DNA of 64,000 nucleotides from Chionis minor (lineage: Eukaryota; Chordata; Aves; Charadriiformes; Chionididae), in contig VZSF01006559.1 of NCBI GenBank assembly GCA_013398295.1, positions 497,539 to 561,538 on the forward strand. Direction: 5' to 3'. Position numbers and translations under genes: made by a program. The notes under the pieces are model-generated. The model searched no databases. It was not told the DNA's origin and worked only from the letters and a program-made list of their open reading frames with translations. Within the stretch, counting starts at the first letter, position 1; each line of letters starts with the position of its first letter. Shown here piece after piece: positions 1 through 53,436 of this stretch.

Positions 1-1299
1 ACTGAAAATACTGGGACAGTCTTTCTTCCTTCATGATTCACCTGCATAAAAGCAAGACTACCTTTCAGCAAGGAGGCATGTTTTCTGTGGTGCTCTGCTT
101 GCTTCATGAGGTTAACGTTTCACAGATAAGACTTTCTGTCTGATCTTCTCCTGTGTGTGTGAGTGCACGCATCCACCGAGAAAAAGACATCAGACAGGAT
201 GGGTGATAAAGCTAGCAGTGAGATTGGGCTGCTGGTGCTCCCTCTCATTAGAGATGCCATTGCTTTCTGTGAAGGGCAGATTTTAAGATGCCCAGTAATG
301 GTTATTAAAATGATTGGTTTTCGTGGATGGTAAGCCGGGCATTCTGATTAAATCCACCTTATGAAACTAAATCTTCTGGATCCAAGAGCTCCCAAGTGAT
401 TGTTCTGGAGAATTCAATTTTAACATGTGATGTTGGCTGTGGCAGTGCACTCTTAACGTGCTTTCTCTAATTACCAAGGGGAAAATCGTCCAGATCTTTA
501 CATGCTATTCTCTAAAAGGGTACTGAGGTGGCTTCAAATGTCAGGCCACTCTGATATTTCTGTCTTTCATTGCGTTAGGTGTATTCTGGCGACAGGCAAC
601 ACCGTTTGAATGTTTCTCAGTATTGCTACCAAAAAAGTTACCGCAATGTTACCTAGTACCATGTTACTGCCAAACCATCTGTATGGTGTCAGGGGCCTTC
701 AGAGGTTGGTAGGTAAAGTAAGGGGTTCTCCCTCATCCCTTATCAGCTTTTCTTACTTTCCTCTGACAACTTTGGGGGCGGGCAGTTTGTATACTTTGGA
801 AACTTCAGCTCTTCATGGAGGCTGCAATGCAGAGTGCTCTGCTGGGCTCCAGAGCTGCCTCCTTCCGTTTCTAGGGGAGAAGACCCTGCCTCACACCCCA
901 GTGCAGACTCCTGCACTCCCTTTGGGGGACAACCAGTCCTACACTTGTTGCACCCATGGCACTTTGCTGTGCCCCGGTGTGCTTTAAGGAGAGCACCGTT
1001 TTCTGTAGGCAGGTGGGAGGAGGATGCACAGCCCTCCTCAAGCTTTGAGCAAGTCAAAAGCTCCAAAAATGGCATGCACGTGGCAGGATGGGCACAGGTG
1101 AGCTCATAGGAGTGATAGCTGTCAGCATGACAGCAGCGACACTCAATACATGTTAGAGATTAATGTACAGCACCTCTGGTGCCTACAGCCACTAGAGTAT
1201 GGGACAGAGAAAGGGAGGACCACAAATGGCATGTTTCTAAGCACAGAACAACTGCCTCTGTTCATGCTGAAAGGCAGGGCTCCAAGGGTTGCAGTTTAT
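1..1299. other. Intergenic DNA, left edge
   Basis: No exon-like segment, RNA gene or recognisable repeat is visible. Open frames of up to 125 codons exist, for example at 610-987, but they overlap each other on both strands, have no recognisable protein features and no splice context. I take them as chance. In vertebrates this side of ITPRID2 faces NEUROD1, which I recall as divergently transcribed, so regulatory DNA for either gene could lie here. Nothing in the sequence proves that. Confidence 0.6.
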
Positions 1300-2150
1300 G
1301 GGGCTACATCTGGTTGGTGACTGGTCACCAGTGGTGTTCCTCTGGGGCCAGTTCAGTTCAATATATTTATATATATTTCAATGATCTGAGTGCAGGAGTT
1401 GAATGTACCATTAGGAAGTTAATAGGGTGAAATTTAACAAGTCAAAATGCCGGATGCTGCACCCAGGACAGAGTAAAGCTGGGCACGAGTATAAATTGGG
1501 AGGGGAGTGGCTGGAAAGCAGCCCTGCAGAAAGGGATCTGGGGGTGCTGGTGGGCAGCAGGGTCTCAATAGGAGCCAGCAGCGTGCCCTGGCAGCCAAGA
1601 GGGCAAACCGCGTTCTGGGCTGCATCAAACCCTGCATCACCAGCCCGTCAAAAGAGGTGATTGTCCCACTGTATTCAGCAGTGGTGCAGCCTCACCTCGA
1701 GTACTGTGTGCAGTACTCTGGGCCCCACAATTTAAGCAGGATATTAGGGTCCTTGAACACGTCCAGAGGAGGGCAACAAAGCTGGTGAAAGGGCTGGAAG
1801 CAATGCCCTGTGAGGAGCAGCTGAGGATTTTCGGCTTGTCCAGTTGGAGAGAAGGAGGCTGAGGGGCAACCTTATTGCTTTCTACAGCTTTCTGAGGGGA
1901 AGTGGAGAGGGAGGTGATCCCTTCTCCTTGGTGATAGGATGAATGGTTCAAAGCTATACCAGGGGAGGTTCAGACTGGACATAAAGAAGCATTTCTTCAC
2001 AGAGAGGGTGGTCAGACACTGGAACAGGCTTCCTAGAGAGGTGGACGATGCCCCAAGCCTGTTAGTGGCACGTAGTCAGGCAGTAGGACTAGATGACCAT
2101 TTTAAGTCCCTTCCAACTAAAATAGTCTATTCTATACTATGGAAGGGTCA
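1300..2150 (+). mobile_element. CR1 LINE fragment, 3' end
   Basis: This is a 5'-truncated CR1 non-LTR retrotransposon on the + strand. Frames across 1427-2169 keep broken pieces of the C-terminal reverse-transcriptase region of CR1 ORF2: 'FNKSKCRMLHPG', 'ERDLGVLVG', '[16 protein letters not shown]' and '[20 protein letters not shown]'. They sit in different frames, so the copy is dead. The 3' end near 2130-2150 ('tagtctattctatactatgg') is a decayed version of the CR1 tail repeat. The left boundary is approximate, because similarity fades above about 1300. Confidence 0.85.
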
Positions 2151-5100
2151 AAATAGTTTTAAATATTAATAATACATTTTTAAACATAATTCAAGTTTTC
2201 CAGTGCTAGTAAAGCCTAACATATATGGGCAGTGTTTGAAAGCTGAATTCTTGTTGTTGACAGGAAGCCGTAATTCAAGGCACACTGACCCATCCCTCCC
2301 CATGGTGAGGCCAGAAGCCTGTTGAAAAGAGGGACATGCACCAAATACACCATCACAGTCCAGGGCATCCTGCTCTAACAGCTATGATAGGAGCCTTGGT
2401 AAAATTACGTCATGTTCTTATCATCTAGGTGTTGTGTTCTGTAGTATCTCCCCTTATCAAATTAACTACTAACTTATTTACACAAAAGGCAGAGTCCTTA
2501 TCTTTAACGGGGCAGTTTTCTCACCCTTCTATATTTACTGGTCTCAATTTTCTACCTGTGGTAATTGAACCTTTGCTGTAGTAAACAACTGTGAGCTTGG
2601 AGAGAGGCGCAGGTACTAGGGTAGGTATGAGGGTTCTGGCTAATTGCAGGGAAGTGGGAAATAGGAACTGTGGAAAGAGCAAGCTCTGGCGGTTTAACCA
2701 ACCTCATAGGGACCATACAGACATGGACTTTTCCCGGTGTGCAGCAAAGAAGGAAAGTTTTCCTCTGGTTGATAGCTAATTTTAAAGAGATGAGTTTATT
2801 TTTTTGGACATTGCACTTGGACTTCCAGTTAATATTTTAATCTACTAAATGGATGGGAAAAATTTCTGGCAGAGTTCAGTGCTTGGAACCACGTGAGTTT
2901 GAATTAATTAATGCTCGCAAAGGTGGTATTAATTTAGCATCTAAAGGGGGCTGAGCAGATAAAGTCCTCCGATAATTTAGCACTAAAAGCCTTGAACTTC
3001 CATGTAATGGAATAATTCATCTGTGCAGTGCAGGTTCTGTTCCCATTTATTTTTGGCATCATGTTTACCACTACCAGTCCTTCCTACGCTCTTTAAGGAG
3101 CTAAGTTTAAAGTTAATGAGAATTCTGTGCACAAAGGGTTTGCCAGCCTGGACAGCAGACAGTAATAAGGTACCCGATTAGTACAAAATATGACGCTTTT
3201 GCAACTTGGCCTTCTGCCCGGTGGGAGCTACTTCTGTCGACCACATCAAATGAATTCACTTAAGTCACCAGAATAAGAATTGCAGGCCAGGAATGGCTGT
3301 TGGTTGCTACTGGATCAGATCAGCTTCTGACCAGTCAGCTAGAGAAATACCCTGTACTCCAAGCACTGGAGTATCCATTTATAAACGTTTAAAAATATAT
3401 ATGACAAGATGAAGTTGTTAGACTGGGAAATCCTCTTTAGCTTGATACCATCTGACCATTAAATGCCTACAGAAAAGGGCTGAAATAGCATAGTGACTCA
3501 TCAAGGAGTTATTGAACTGTGTAAATAAATCTTTCTTTAGAATTTATTGATCAGTGTGGAAGAGCTCATGAAGTAAAATATGCCTCTGTCTTTAAGCAGC
3601 TTCACACAGGAAGTCTGGCCTTTACACAATTCTTTGACTAGCCTTAAGTTCAGAAGTATTTACTTGATGTATACTCGAAGAAAACCCCACTTTTTTTCCT
3701 TTTTATTCCAGCTTCATTTTAATGGAATTATAAACTGACTTTTTAAACACAGATAAAACTTTATTCTGTTTTCTCCTGCAATATTCTTTAATTGACAGCC
3801 TGTTGTTGGCCAAACGTTAGCTCAAAGTAGCTGTAACACCTGGATCCCCTCCCTCTGTGCAGCCTCTCCCACCCACTCACCCACCTCCTGTGCTCCTGCT
3901 GCCGAGGATCGGGTTGATGCCGATGCCGTTCTGAGCTGCATTGCTTCAACTGACGTGTCAGCACTGAGTGAGTGAGATTTATAGCAAATAATGTGAATAC
4001 GCCAAGACTATCTAGCCCATCTTAGCTGTGGTTTCGCTTGGGACCCATTTAGAATTTTCTCCTGATTTTTGTCCTACCGCTGGTCACAGCTATAGGATAA
4101 CATGGTCAACGCCTTAAAGTCAACAGCATTATCACTTTGGAATTTCTTGTACTTCCCAAAGAAAGGAAATGCATTAATTTAGAGCTGAGTCAAGCCCACA
4201 AATGAATTGGCACATTGGGTAAACATCTGACAGCACATTTTTGTAACTAGCTGGTCACGCACACTGAGCTGTTCAGTTCCAGATGACAAGCAAGAGACGT
4301 GTCCTCTGGGCTTGCACATACACAGCCTTTTGGTGGACTTTGTGATGAGGAATGATTCTCACGCTCATATTTCATGTTGTGCTTTGTTGTTTTTTTTTTT
4401 TAAAATCTTAATTTCCTGAGAAAACAGAGATTATATAGATTGTTTTCCTCTCCTCTTCTTGTCATAATTTCTGAACTCACTGTCCAGTTTCAGCCCAATT
4501 CTAGAGAGGGATGAGGACTCGATGACGCTACCTTTTCAGTATTTTTCATGAAACAGCTAGTTGGACAGCTGAGTGGCAAAGGCTGCACCATGAAATTGCT
4601 CATTATCGGACAACACGTAATATACAGAAGAGACACACATTACAAATGCTCCAATGATGGAACACTCAGTAGAAGCAAAAATCTCCAACCACAAAACCTA
4701 AATCCATAGGAAACCTGACTGCCTTCATTCTGGAGCTGATAAAACTTTACTTCACTGATCCATTGCAAAAAATCCCCCCAGTGAGTTTTCTAAATGGATT
4801 TAGAAGGAAATGTATGGTACATTGCTCAGACCTGGATGAGCCAAGTTCCCTTATTTTGTCTTCCTGAAAATCACTGTTTGACAGTGAACAATGTAGCAGC
4901 TACTCCATACCTCAATGCATGTTTAAAAGCTTAATTATTCTAAATATGCACAGTTTTAGCAGCGATCTCAGTGACAGCAGAAACGGGACGCAAAATATTA
5001 GCAGACTGCTTTTGAATGTGGAGAGTAAGATAAAGAAAGATCTTTTAAGTGCAGGTAAATATCGCTATTTTTCATGGAAATTTTCTTTACTGAACCTTTA

Positions 5101-8100
5101 GAATACACATAATTTAAAACTTATGAGGAGGAACAGTATTTATAAATGACTTCAACTGTAAAAGTAGAGCACAGAATCCTGCAGCGTAGGGTAGTATAGG
5201 ACACAGGTGCTTAAACGGACCCAGTCCCAACGCCATTGTCTCATAAGGGTGGCGTGCAGAACGGGAATGAATGCAGTCACTAAAATAAAAGAAAGACAGC
5301 ATTGAATAAGAAAATTCACAGAATCAGCTTTAAAGTTAAAATGAACCACAACCTTAATTTCCTGCATCTGTGGACTTATTTCCTTAGCCTGCTGTCTTGG
5401 CAAAGATATTAATGTCTTCAAAAATTACAACTACCCACTGACATAATTCACTGACATGAAGTGTATTTACATCTTGGAAGATTTAAAGCCACTTTTACTC
5501 TCTCCTCTTCTCCATGGTGTTTGTTTTCATACATTTATGTATACTTGGCCTCAGTTCCTTCCATCTGATTTGGTGGTGCAGCTGTAATCCACTTCAGTAC
5601 AGATATCCGGCTCTTCCTTTAGAAACTTCCCCTTGCTATGCTATAGCTCTCGTAAACGCCCTGACGGAAGTGGTTTTTTTCCTCCTTCCTCCTGCTGCAA
5701 AAGGTCCCAGAAATACAAGTCACTTTATAAAACAGACAACATTTGGTTTGAAAAGAGACGAAAGTGATGTAGTTTTGCCTTAACTTTAATGCATTTGTTT
5801 CTTACCTTATAGAAACATCACGCATATCACTCATGTGTAAACAAAATGACTGGCAAAGCCATAGAAGCTGTCCTAACATTTTAATTTATTAGAGTAAAAC
5901 TGCCAGGTTATTTTCCATCCTTCCTCCTCCATATATTTGAGAGAGAACATCTGCCTGGTGACAGTGATGGTTTGAATCAAGTATATGATTTTCTTCTTTA
6001 CGGAGAAAGATGTTTGAATGGCAGTCTAGATGTGATTACCTTTGACTTGGAACATTTAACTTCAAATATGTAATTTTAAAATTTAGAAAAAATATGAAAT
6101 GCATAATATTATTGTTTCATGGCACCACGTTTATTAATTATTATATTATAGCATATGTATTTCATAGGATACAAGGAGACACTCTGTTCTGCCTCAGCAG
6201 TATTGTATTCCAGTTACTCAATTCAGTTGCTGCAAGCTGTGATGATATGAAACAAGTGAGGTTTCCATTTTTAAATACGTTAAGAAAATCCTCAAATGTC
6301 TAAAATGGCAGGTATTCTTGGCATGCTTTGTGAGAGAAACAAGGGTCTCAAAAGGCCTAAAACAATAGATGCCTATGAGACAAACAAACAAAAAAAAAAA
6401 ATAAAATGAGGCATTTTCACTAGCAGGGAGAAAAGGCCCCCATGTGCTCTGTGGGAGAAAGAGGTGCTGGTTCATCTGCCGTCACCAGAACAGAGGGACC
6501 AGGGAGGTGAGATACACTGGGAGAAGCCAGCAAGTTGCCAATGCAACCTGAAGAAAAGCCAGCAGCACCTTCACAACCACCATCGCCTTGGAGAAGCTCT
6601 GCAAGGGCTGATCTTCAGCCTTTTGCTCTCGTTTGAAGGTGCAGGATGTGTTACAGAGAAGTCAGAACGCCAAACCGCCCATCCTTGCTGCAGGCAATCC
6701 GAACTAGAATATCACAAAAGGCAGTGGCAGGCCCTTTCCCTTTGACATGGAATAGACACTACCCATATCTGGCCAGGTTGTCTTTTTCATTTATAGTGTA
6801 ACAGAGGCCTCAGTAGACTTTTTTTTTAAGTAATCTTGGCTCAGAAAGAAATCGCTTAATTTAACAAAGTGCATTTACTAAAATGGAGCTGTGGAAACTT
6901 TAAAGATGTACATGACACTGGGTTGTGTGTTTCCTCATGCATTCTCCTGCTCTTAAACACAGACCCTGCCAAAGCAAATAACTGCACAGTATTTATCACC
7001 GCTTTGTAACTAAGTAGGTCTATTTTTTGTGAAATGCTTTCTAAGGTGAGCTATTTGTTAGCTCCTCCTCTCTGTTGTCTGGAAAAAGCCAACAACATGG
7101 AAATGCAATTGTGGTTCATGAAACGTCACTGACCCGGAGCTGCCTGTCCCAGGATCAGACCCACATTAGGCAGCAGCATGCAGTTTCTCCCCCTGTTAAG
7201 AACCAGTTCTCACTGCCATGTGAAAGTCCAACAGAAGGCTTTTGTCTTATTGCATCACTTCTCTAAATGCTACAGCCTTTCAAATTAGCCCTGTTTCTTC
7301 TGCCAAAAGAAGGCACCAGGCATACAAAGGGAACGGCTTCCAAATCTGGCCAGTCCAGACCTCACCAGCACCTCTTGATCCTGTTTACTTCCATCCTCCT
7401 CCAGCATTGGATGTCTGCATTCCCTGGGGAGGCAGCAGAGGAAGAAGCACAGGCTCTGACCATGCTACCAAGGGTCCAGCTACGTAGCCTGTAAATATTT
7501 CTTTGGTTTCCAGAGGCTTATCCCTATCTCTCCGTACTATATGGAGGGATATAGATAAGCTGTGCAACCCTTCCTGAACAGTGAAGGATTTCTTGACACA
7601 TAGGTCTAGCAGAGAAACAATCTGCCCAAAAGCACGGGGAAGCCTAGCCCTAGGGCAGCAGGACAGTGCTACTCACAATGCTCTCAGACATGGGAACAAG
7701 TCCCCAAGGGAATTGGTGGAAACACCTCATTTATTTATTTTTGAATTATGTAGGATTTTTTTTTTTTTAAATGGTCCTGTATCTGAAAGAATTCTCTGCA
7801 GGCAAAAATTGAATTAAGTCATCGTCAAAGATTTTTGCTCTTTTAAGAACAAAAGACAGTGACTTAGTAGCATTCCTTGGGCTAAATTGTATCTCTGTGT
7901 CTATTTATATGCACATTTTTATATTCAAAGCCAACACCCACGTGACAAATGTGAAAGTTATTTTTTTATTATTAGTAGTATTATTATTATTCTTAAAATG
8001 TGTGTGTGTTTTGCTGCGATGTCTGGTAGTACTGTTACTGGTGCTGTGGTTATAAATCTTCTTGAAGACTTTATAGTGTGGCTTAAATTACAATTTCTCC

Positions 8101-9817
8101 CTTATCTAATTACTGCCCATGCATTTTTTGTTTGAATAGTTTCAAAAATAATTTGGGGAAAAAAGAAGTTGGTCTTATTTAAGTGACAAGGTGATTTGAC
8201 AGGATTTATTTCTTTCAACTACGACCAACAAATTATATTCTGAAGCAAGAGACACTTTTATTAGAGAACAAACCCAGTTCTTGGTTACAAGTATTAAAAG
8301 AAATAACAAGGCAGATATTTTCCTTAGAAAAAAGTTCTGCTTCATATAGGAAGCGAGTGTACGATCTTTATTCATATAGAGTCAAAGGGAACTTGCTAGG
8401 ATGGTATGAAGGCACAAGTGAGAGTCCAGTGCCGTATGTGGCAGGACTTCATTTCGAAAAGCTACTGGCTGCTGTTTACATTTCAAACATTCTCTGAGTA
8501 AGTGTTGTCACAACAGACAGGCAATTATAGGCAATAATGTCAGTAATTTGTGGATTAAGAACTCCTTAAGGATGTACTGGCACAGCAGACAGTAACTGCT
8601 TTTAGCTTGCAACTGTTCACCCTTCCCTGTGCCAGCGAAACTGTTACTGCCCAGAAGCAATTGTGCTCCCTCCAGGCAGCAAAACAATGGCAGGGGTTAA
8701 ACTTCTCCTGTCCTCCCTCCTGCCCCCGGGCCCCTCCAACAGCTCTCCTCCAGACAGCTTAACCTCCAAGAGTTATACATCTAATACATCTAATTATGCC
8801 TATGCACAAATAGAAATATTGGCCATTGTGTCCAAGTAATCCTGTGCTAGGGTCTTGCTAGCAAACCCAGAAAAATCAGATTTGAAGATTCCAGTACTGT
8901 AAATACACCTGTGAGGAAGTTCAGCCGAAGGCCAAGCCCCAGCACTCCGTGGTGGAGGGTGTGGGACACGTGCTGACCCTCTGACTCACCTCTTGGGACA
9001 CCCGTGGCTCAACAACACGCTCCGTATTAGCTTATGCAAAAACACGCAGCATGTGAAACATGCCATGCTGAGAAAACATTGATGGTTTTGAGGATCAATG
9101 AGAAAGATTCAAGTGTAGTTTGCTCTTTTTTTCAAAAATACCAACATTTAAAAATAAAATCCAAAAATGTATGGCAATGAACACTTTAAGGGACAAATTA
9201 AATACAAATACATTTTCTTTGTGCTACTGTTCTTATGTTTTAATCTCAATACAGTGCATTCAGAAAATGTGTTTAGGGAACTGGTTCGTGTGATGAGGAG
9301 AAATTAATCTTAGGAAGTCCATATATATGTAAAGTAGTGGATGGGTTGGAGGGATTAGGAAAAACAAATGTGTTGCTCTGATTTAAGTCAATTTTTTTTT
9401 TTTGTAGGAGAAAAATGTCACAGAAATTCCTTCATGGGTTTTAACTGTTGAGCTGGAAAATGAAAGGGTATTTATTGAGCATCATTAATCTGGTACTTCC
9501 ATAGGCAGATTTGCCTTTAAACAAAAGGTATTGCACGTGCCTGCCTGTCAACGCCAGCTAAACTGACAGAGGACTTTCGTTCTTTTTGCTGTTTGTGCTT
9601 AGTAACCCAGCATCTTTTCCTGAAGATGCTGTAAAAGACCTTTTTAGAAAGCTTATTTCTTCCAGGTGCTGTGGCTGGAGGCGAGCTGGCCAGGTGTGCG
9701 GGGTTCAGTGGAAGCAGCAGCCTGATGCTGCACAGGGAAGCAGTGGGGACCTGCTCCCCCAGGTAGGCATACACCTACAGGGGCTGGCCCTGCCACGGCC
9801 ACTGCCAGGTGAGGTAG
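2151..9817. other. Intergenic DNA between CR1 copies
   Basis: This 7.7-kb stretch has no supported gene. It is AT-rich with scattered homopolymer and simple-repeat patches: T tracts near 4389 and 7749, an A tract near 6391-6401, and TTA/TG repeats at about 7970-8012. ORFs here are short and without family features. Parts such as 2890-3200 look more complex than the surroundings and might be conserved non-coding DNA, but I cannot test conservation from one sequence. Confidence 0.5.
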
Positions 9818-10318
9818 AATCACAGAATCGAAGAATGGTTTGGGTTGGAAGGGACCTTAAAGGTCATCTGGTTCCAACCCCCCTGCAGTGGCCAGGGACA
9901 CCTCTCACCAGACCTGGTTGCTCAAAGCCCCATCCAAGCTGGCCTTGAACACTTCCAGGGATGGGGCATCCATAACATCTCTGGGAAACCTGTTCCAGTG
10001 TCTCACCATCCTCGCAGTAAAGAATTTCTTCCTAATATCTAGTCTAAATCTACCCTCTTTCAGTTTAAAACCGTTACCCCTTGTCCTATCACTACACTCC
10101 CTGACTGAGAGTCCCTCCCCATCTCTCCTGCAGGCCCCCATTAGATACTGGAAGGTCACTGTAAGGTGTCCCCGGAGCCTTCTCTTCTCCAGGCTGAACA
10201 ACCCCAACTCTCTCAGCCTGTCTTCATAGGAGATGTGCTCCAGCCCTCTGATCATCTTTGTGGCCCTCCTCTGGACTCATTTCAACAGGTCCATGTCCTT
10301 CTTGTGCTGGTGTCTCCA
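9818..10318 (-). mobile_element. CR1 LINE fragment, 3' end
   Basis: This is a 5'-truncated CR1 copy on the - strand. Its 3' end lies at the left, where the reverse complement of the tail ('aatcacagaatcgaagaatgg') starts. The reverse strand keeps a readable ORF2 C-terminus ('GLEHISYEDRLRELGLFSLE' and 'LDIRKKFFTARMVRHWNRFP'). At about 500 bases it is the better preserved of the two copies upstream of ITPRID2. The right boundary is approximate. Confidence 0.92.
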
Positions 10319-10661
10319 GCGCCCAGGTACAGCCAAGGCAGGGTACCTGGCACAGGGCTCCCACTTGCAGAGACCTTGGCCGGCATCTCAATGAGCAAGT
10401 GGTTGAGAAACAGCTCTCCGTCCCTGAGAGTGAAAGTGGCCTTTTGTGTGACACCTCCTTCCCAGGCAGGACTTGTCTTTTGCTGCGTTTTCAGCTGATT
10501 CTGGTTGCTTGAGTACACCCTGAAGCAGATGATAAAGCCTTCAAGTACATCCAAGACTTTAACAGGCCTTGTTTGGTGTTGCTGATGTCCCTGCAGATGT
10601 CTGCCTGTGCCTGACCAGAGGCTTATCTGGTTTCACACCCCTGCAAACGAGACAAAAAAGT
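10319..10661. other. Spacer between two CR1 copies
   Basis: These 343 bases of unique-looking sequence separate two CR1 insertions. I see no gene, RNA or recognisable repeat. The overlapping short ORFs on both strands look like chance. Confidence 0.5.
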
Positions 10662-10905
10662 TCACAGAATCACAGAATGGTTAGAGTTGGAAGGCACCTG
10701 AAAGATCATCTAGTTCCAAGCCCCCTGCCATGGGCAGGGACACCTCCCACTAGACCAGGTTGCTCAAAGCCCCATTCAACCTGGCCTTGGATGCTTCCAG
10801 GGATGGGGCATCCACAGCTTCCCTGGGTAACCTGTTCCCGTGCCTCACCACACTCGCAGTAAAGAATTTCTTCCCAAGATCTAATCTAACTTCACCCTCT
10901 TTCAA
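10662..10905 (-). mobile_element. CR1 LINE fragment next to the ITPRID2 CpG island
   Basis: This second - strand CR1 3' fragment starts with the tail repeat 'ttcacagaatcacagaatgg'. It covers the same last ~245 bases of the element as the copy at 9818, so the two are separate insertions and not one broken copy. It ends about 80 bases before the GC-rich island and about 650 bases before the ITPRID2 start codon, so it may contribute to the distal promoter. Confidence 0.92.
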
Positions 10906-11194
10906 TTGTGTGCACCCTGCCAAGCTCCTTGTCGTCTTGTGCCTTCCCTCTTCCTGGCACTCCAGTTCCCCAAGGAAAAAAAATGTCCCAAACCCCCTCC
11001 CGCCCGGCTCTGCAGGCGTTTCGGTTTGCAGACATCCTTTGCGTGCCCACAGCCGGGCCCGGGCCAAGGAGCCCGCTCCGCTCCGCCCGGCCGGGCCCGG
11101 CCTCCCCTCAGCGCGGGCGGCGCACGGCGGTGCCCTCCCGGCCCCCCCGCCCCTTTCCCGGCCGGCCCGAAACCCCGACCCGCCGCATCCCTGC

Positions 11195-11363
11195 NNNNNN
11201 NNNNNNNNNNNNNNNNNNNNNNNNNNNNNNNNNNNNNNNNNNNNNNNNNNNNNNNNNNNNNNNNNNNNNNNNNNNNNNNNNNNNNNNNNNNNNNNNNNNN
11301 NNNNNNNNNNNNNNNNNNNNNNNNNNNNNNNNNNNNNNNNNNNNNNNNNNNNNNNNNNNNNNN
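11195..11363. other. Assembly gap (169 N)
   Basis: This run of 169 Ns inside the CpG island is flanked by extremely GC-rich sequence on both sides. It is a typical dropout in GC-rich avian promoters and probably hides part of the ITPRID2 promoter or 5' UTR. Translations that run through it are meaningless. Confidence 0.99.
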
Positions 11364-11558
11364 GGGCGGGGCGGCGGCGTTGCTCCCGCGGGGCTGCAGG
11401 GACGGCGGCCCCGCGCCCCCCGGCGGCCCAGCCCCGGTGGCGGCCCCCGGACGGACGGAGGCACGGCACGGCACGGCTCCCTTTCCCTCCCCCGGCAGGC
11501 TGGCTGTCTCCGGCAGTCGCCTCCCGGCGTGAAAGCCCACGCCGGCGCCGCCGTCCCG

Positions 11559-52225
<40,667 letters not shown>

Positions 52226-52239
52226 AACGGGTACTACAG

Positions 52240-52627
52240 GTAATCTTTGGCAAACTGCCACAGCCAGATTTTCTTTTTTTTTGTCATATGAAGCACCATT
52301 GTTAACTTAAACCTTGCTTTGTTTGCATTCTCCCCTTGAAACGTAAGTCATCAAAATGGAAGTTAAATAAAGAGGATAGTGAGAGTCCTGGATAGCTTTG
52401 GAAAATCAGCTTGGCGCATTCTATTGCCGACTTTTCATGCAGTGATCCTTGATTTTTGGTTTTGGTGTGCTGCACAATGACTTTGCATGTGAATGCATCA
52501 TGGAGAGGATTTCTGTAGTTTTGTCTGCCTTAGATGTGAATATTATCAAAATAGATACTTAAGCATAACAAGCGGACTTCTGAAAATCTAATTTGGGTAT
52601 TCGTCTTGCCTTTTGTTTTTCTGTAAG
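52240..52627 (+). other. ITPRID2: Probable intron in the ITPRID2 3' UTR
   Basis: Fourteen bases after the stop there is a good donor, CTACAG|GTAATC. A pyrimidine-rich acceptor, ccttttgtttttctgtaag|G, ends at 52627. Splicing would remove 388 bases including the first AATAAA. The junction would lie closer than 50 bases to the stop, so it would not be expected to trigger nonsense-mediated decay. This is inferred from splice-site appearance only. Confidence 0.5.
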
Positions 52628-53430
52628 GTCAGATGTAGTCCGAAATGCTGTGGGATTCTGCTTTGAGCGGCGTACGCTGGTGAAAGTGTCAAGTTATTTT
52701 TGCTTCAGGAGATGTTAAAGCTGCTGAGATAGGCTGCTGTATTCAACGCTTGGTTCTATGATGTGTACCTTTCCTTGAGTTCATCTGTAAAGACTTCGAC
52801 ACTTTAACTAGTTCATTACTTCCAGAAAAGCATCAACAAAACTGTGGCTATCTGAAAGGTTTTGTATTTATTTGTATGTCCCTGTTGTAGATTTTTATGT
52901 AGCTAATATCTTTGTTTAATGATGCATCACGAAACTTGAAGATTTCCAGAGGTAACCAATTTATAAATAACACATAAGCGTTCAGCCTAGCTTTTTTTTT
53001 AAAAAAAAAGAAAAAAACACAACAAAAAACTCCCCCAAAACACTGACCTCTATGAGGTATTTGTTGTGCAATAACTGATCCACTTTAAGAGCTTGAAACA
53101 ACCAATAATGGTTTCCACTGCTGTTACTTAGTGCCACTTCAAAAGAAGGAAAAAATCCTGATGTAAAAATTGCTGTTAATTCTTGGGGCGGTTACTATTA
53201 GCACAGTGGTAGAATGACGTGAGGTTACTTAAAACTACTTAAAGTTCTGACACTGAAAGCCTTATCTTTTTGTAGAAGACAACTTTTAACTACTTTTGTT
53301 TGCTTCCTTACTGTTTGCCCATCCCTCTATAGAAAGTGCCTTATTTTAAGCAGTGTTTTTTGGTCTTTGTATTGACTGCTCTCAGTCATACCAAGAGAAG
53401 GTCTCTTCTGCTTCATATTAACCAAAATGC

Positions 53431-53436
53431 AATAAA
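53431..53436 (+). terminator. ITPRID2: Candidate proximal polyadenylation signal (AATAAA)
   Basis: AATAAA in 'caaaatgcaataaaagtact' about 1.2 kb after the ITPRID2 stop. It could give a shorter 3' UTR. Confidence 0.4.
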
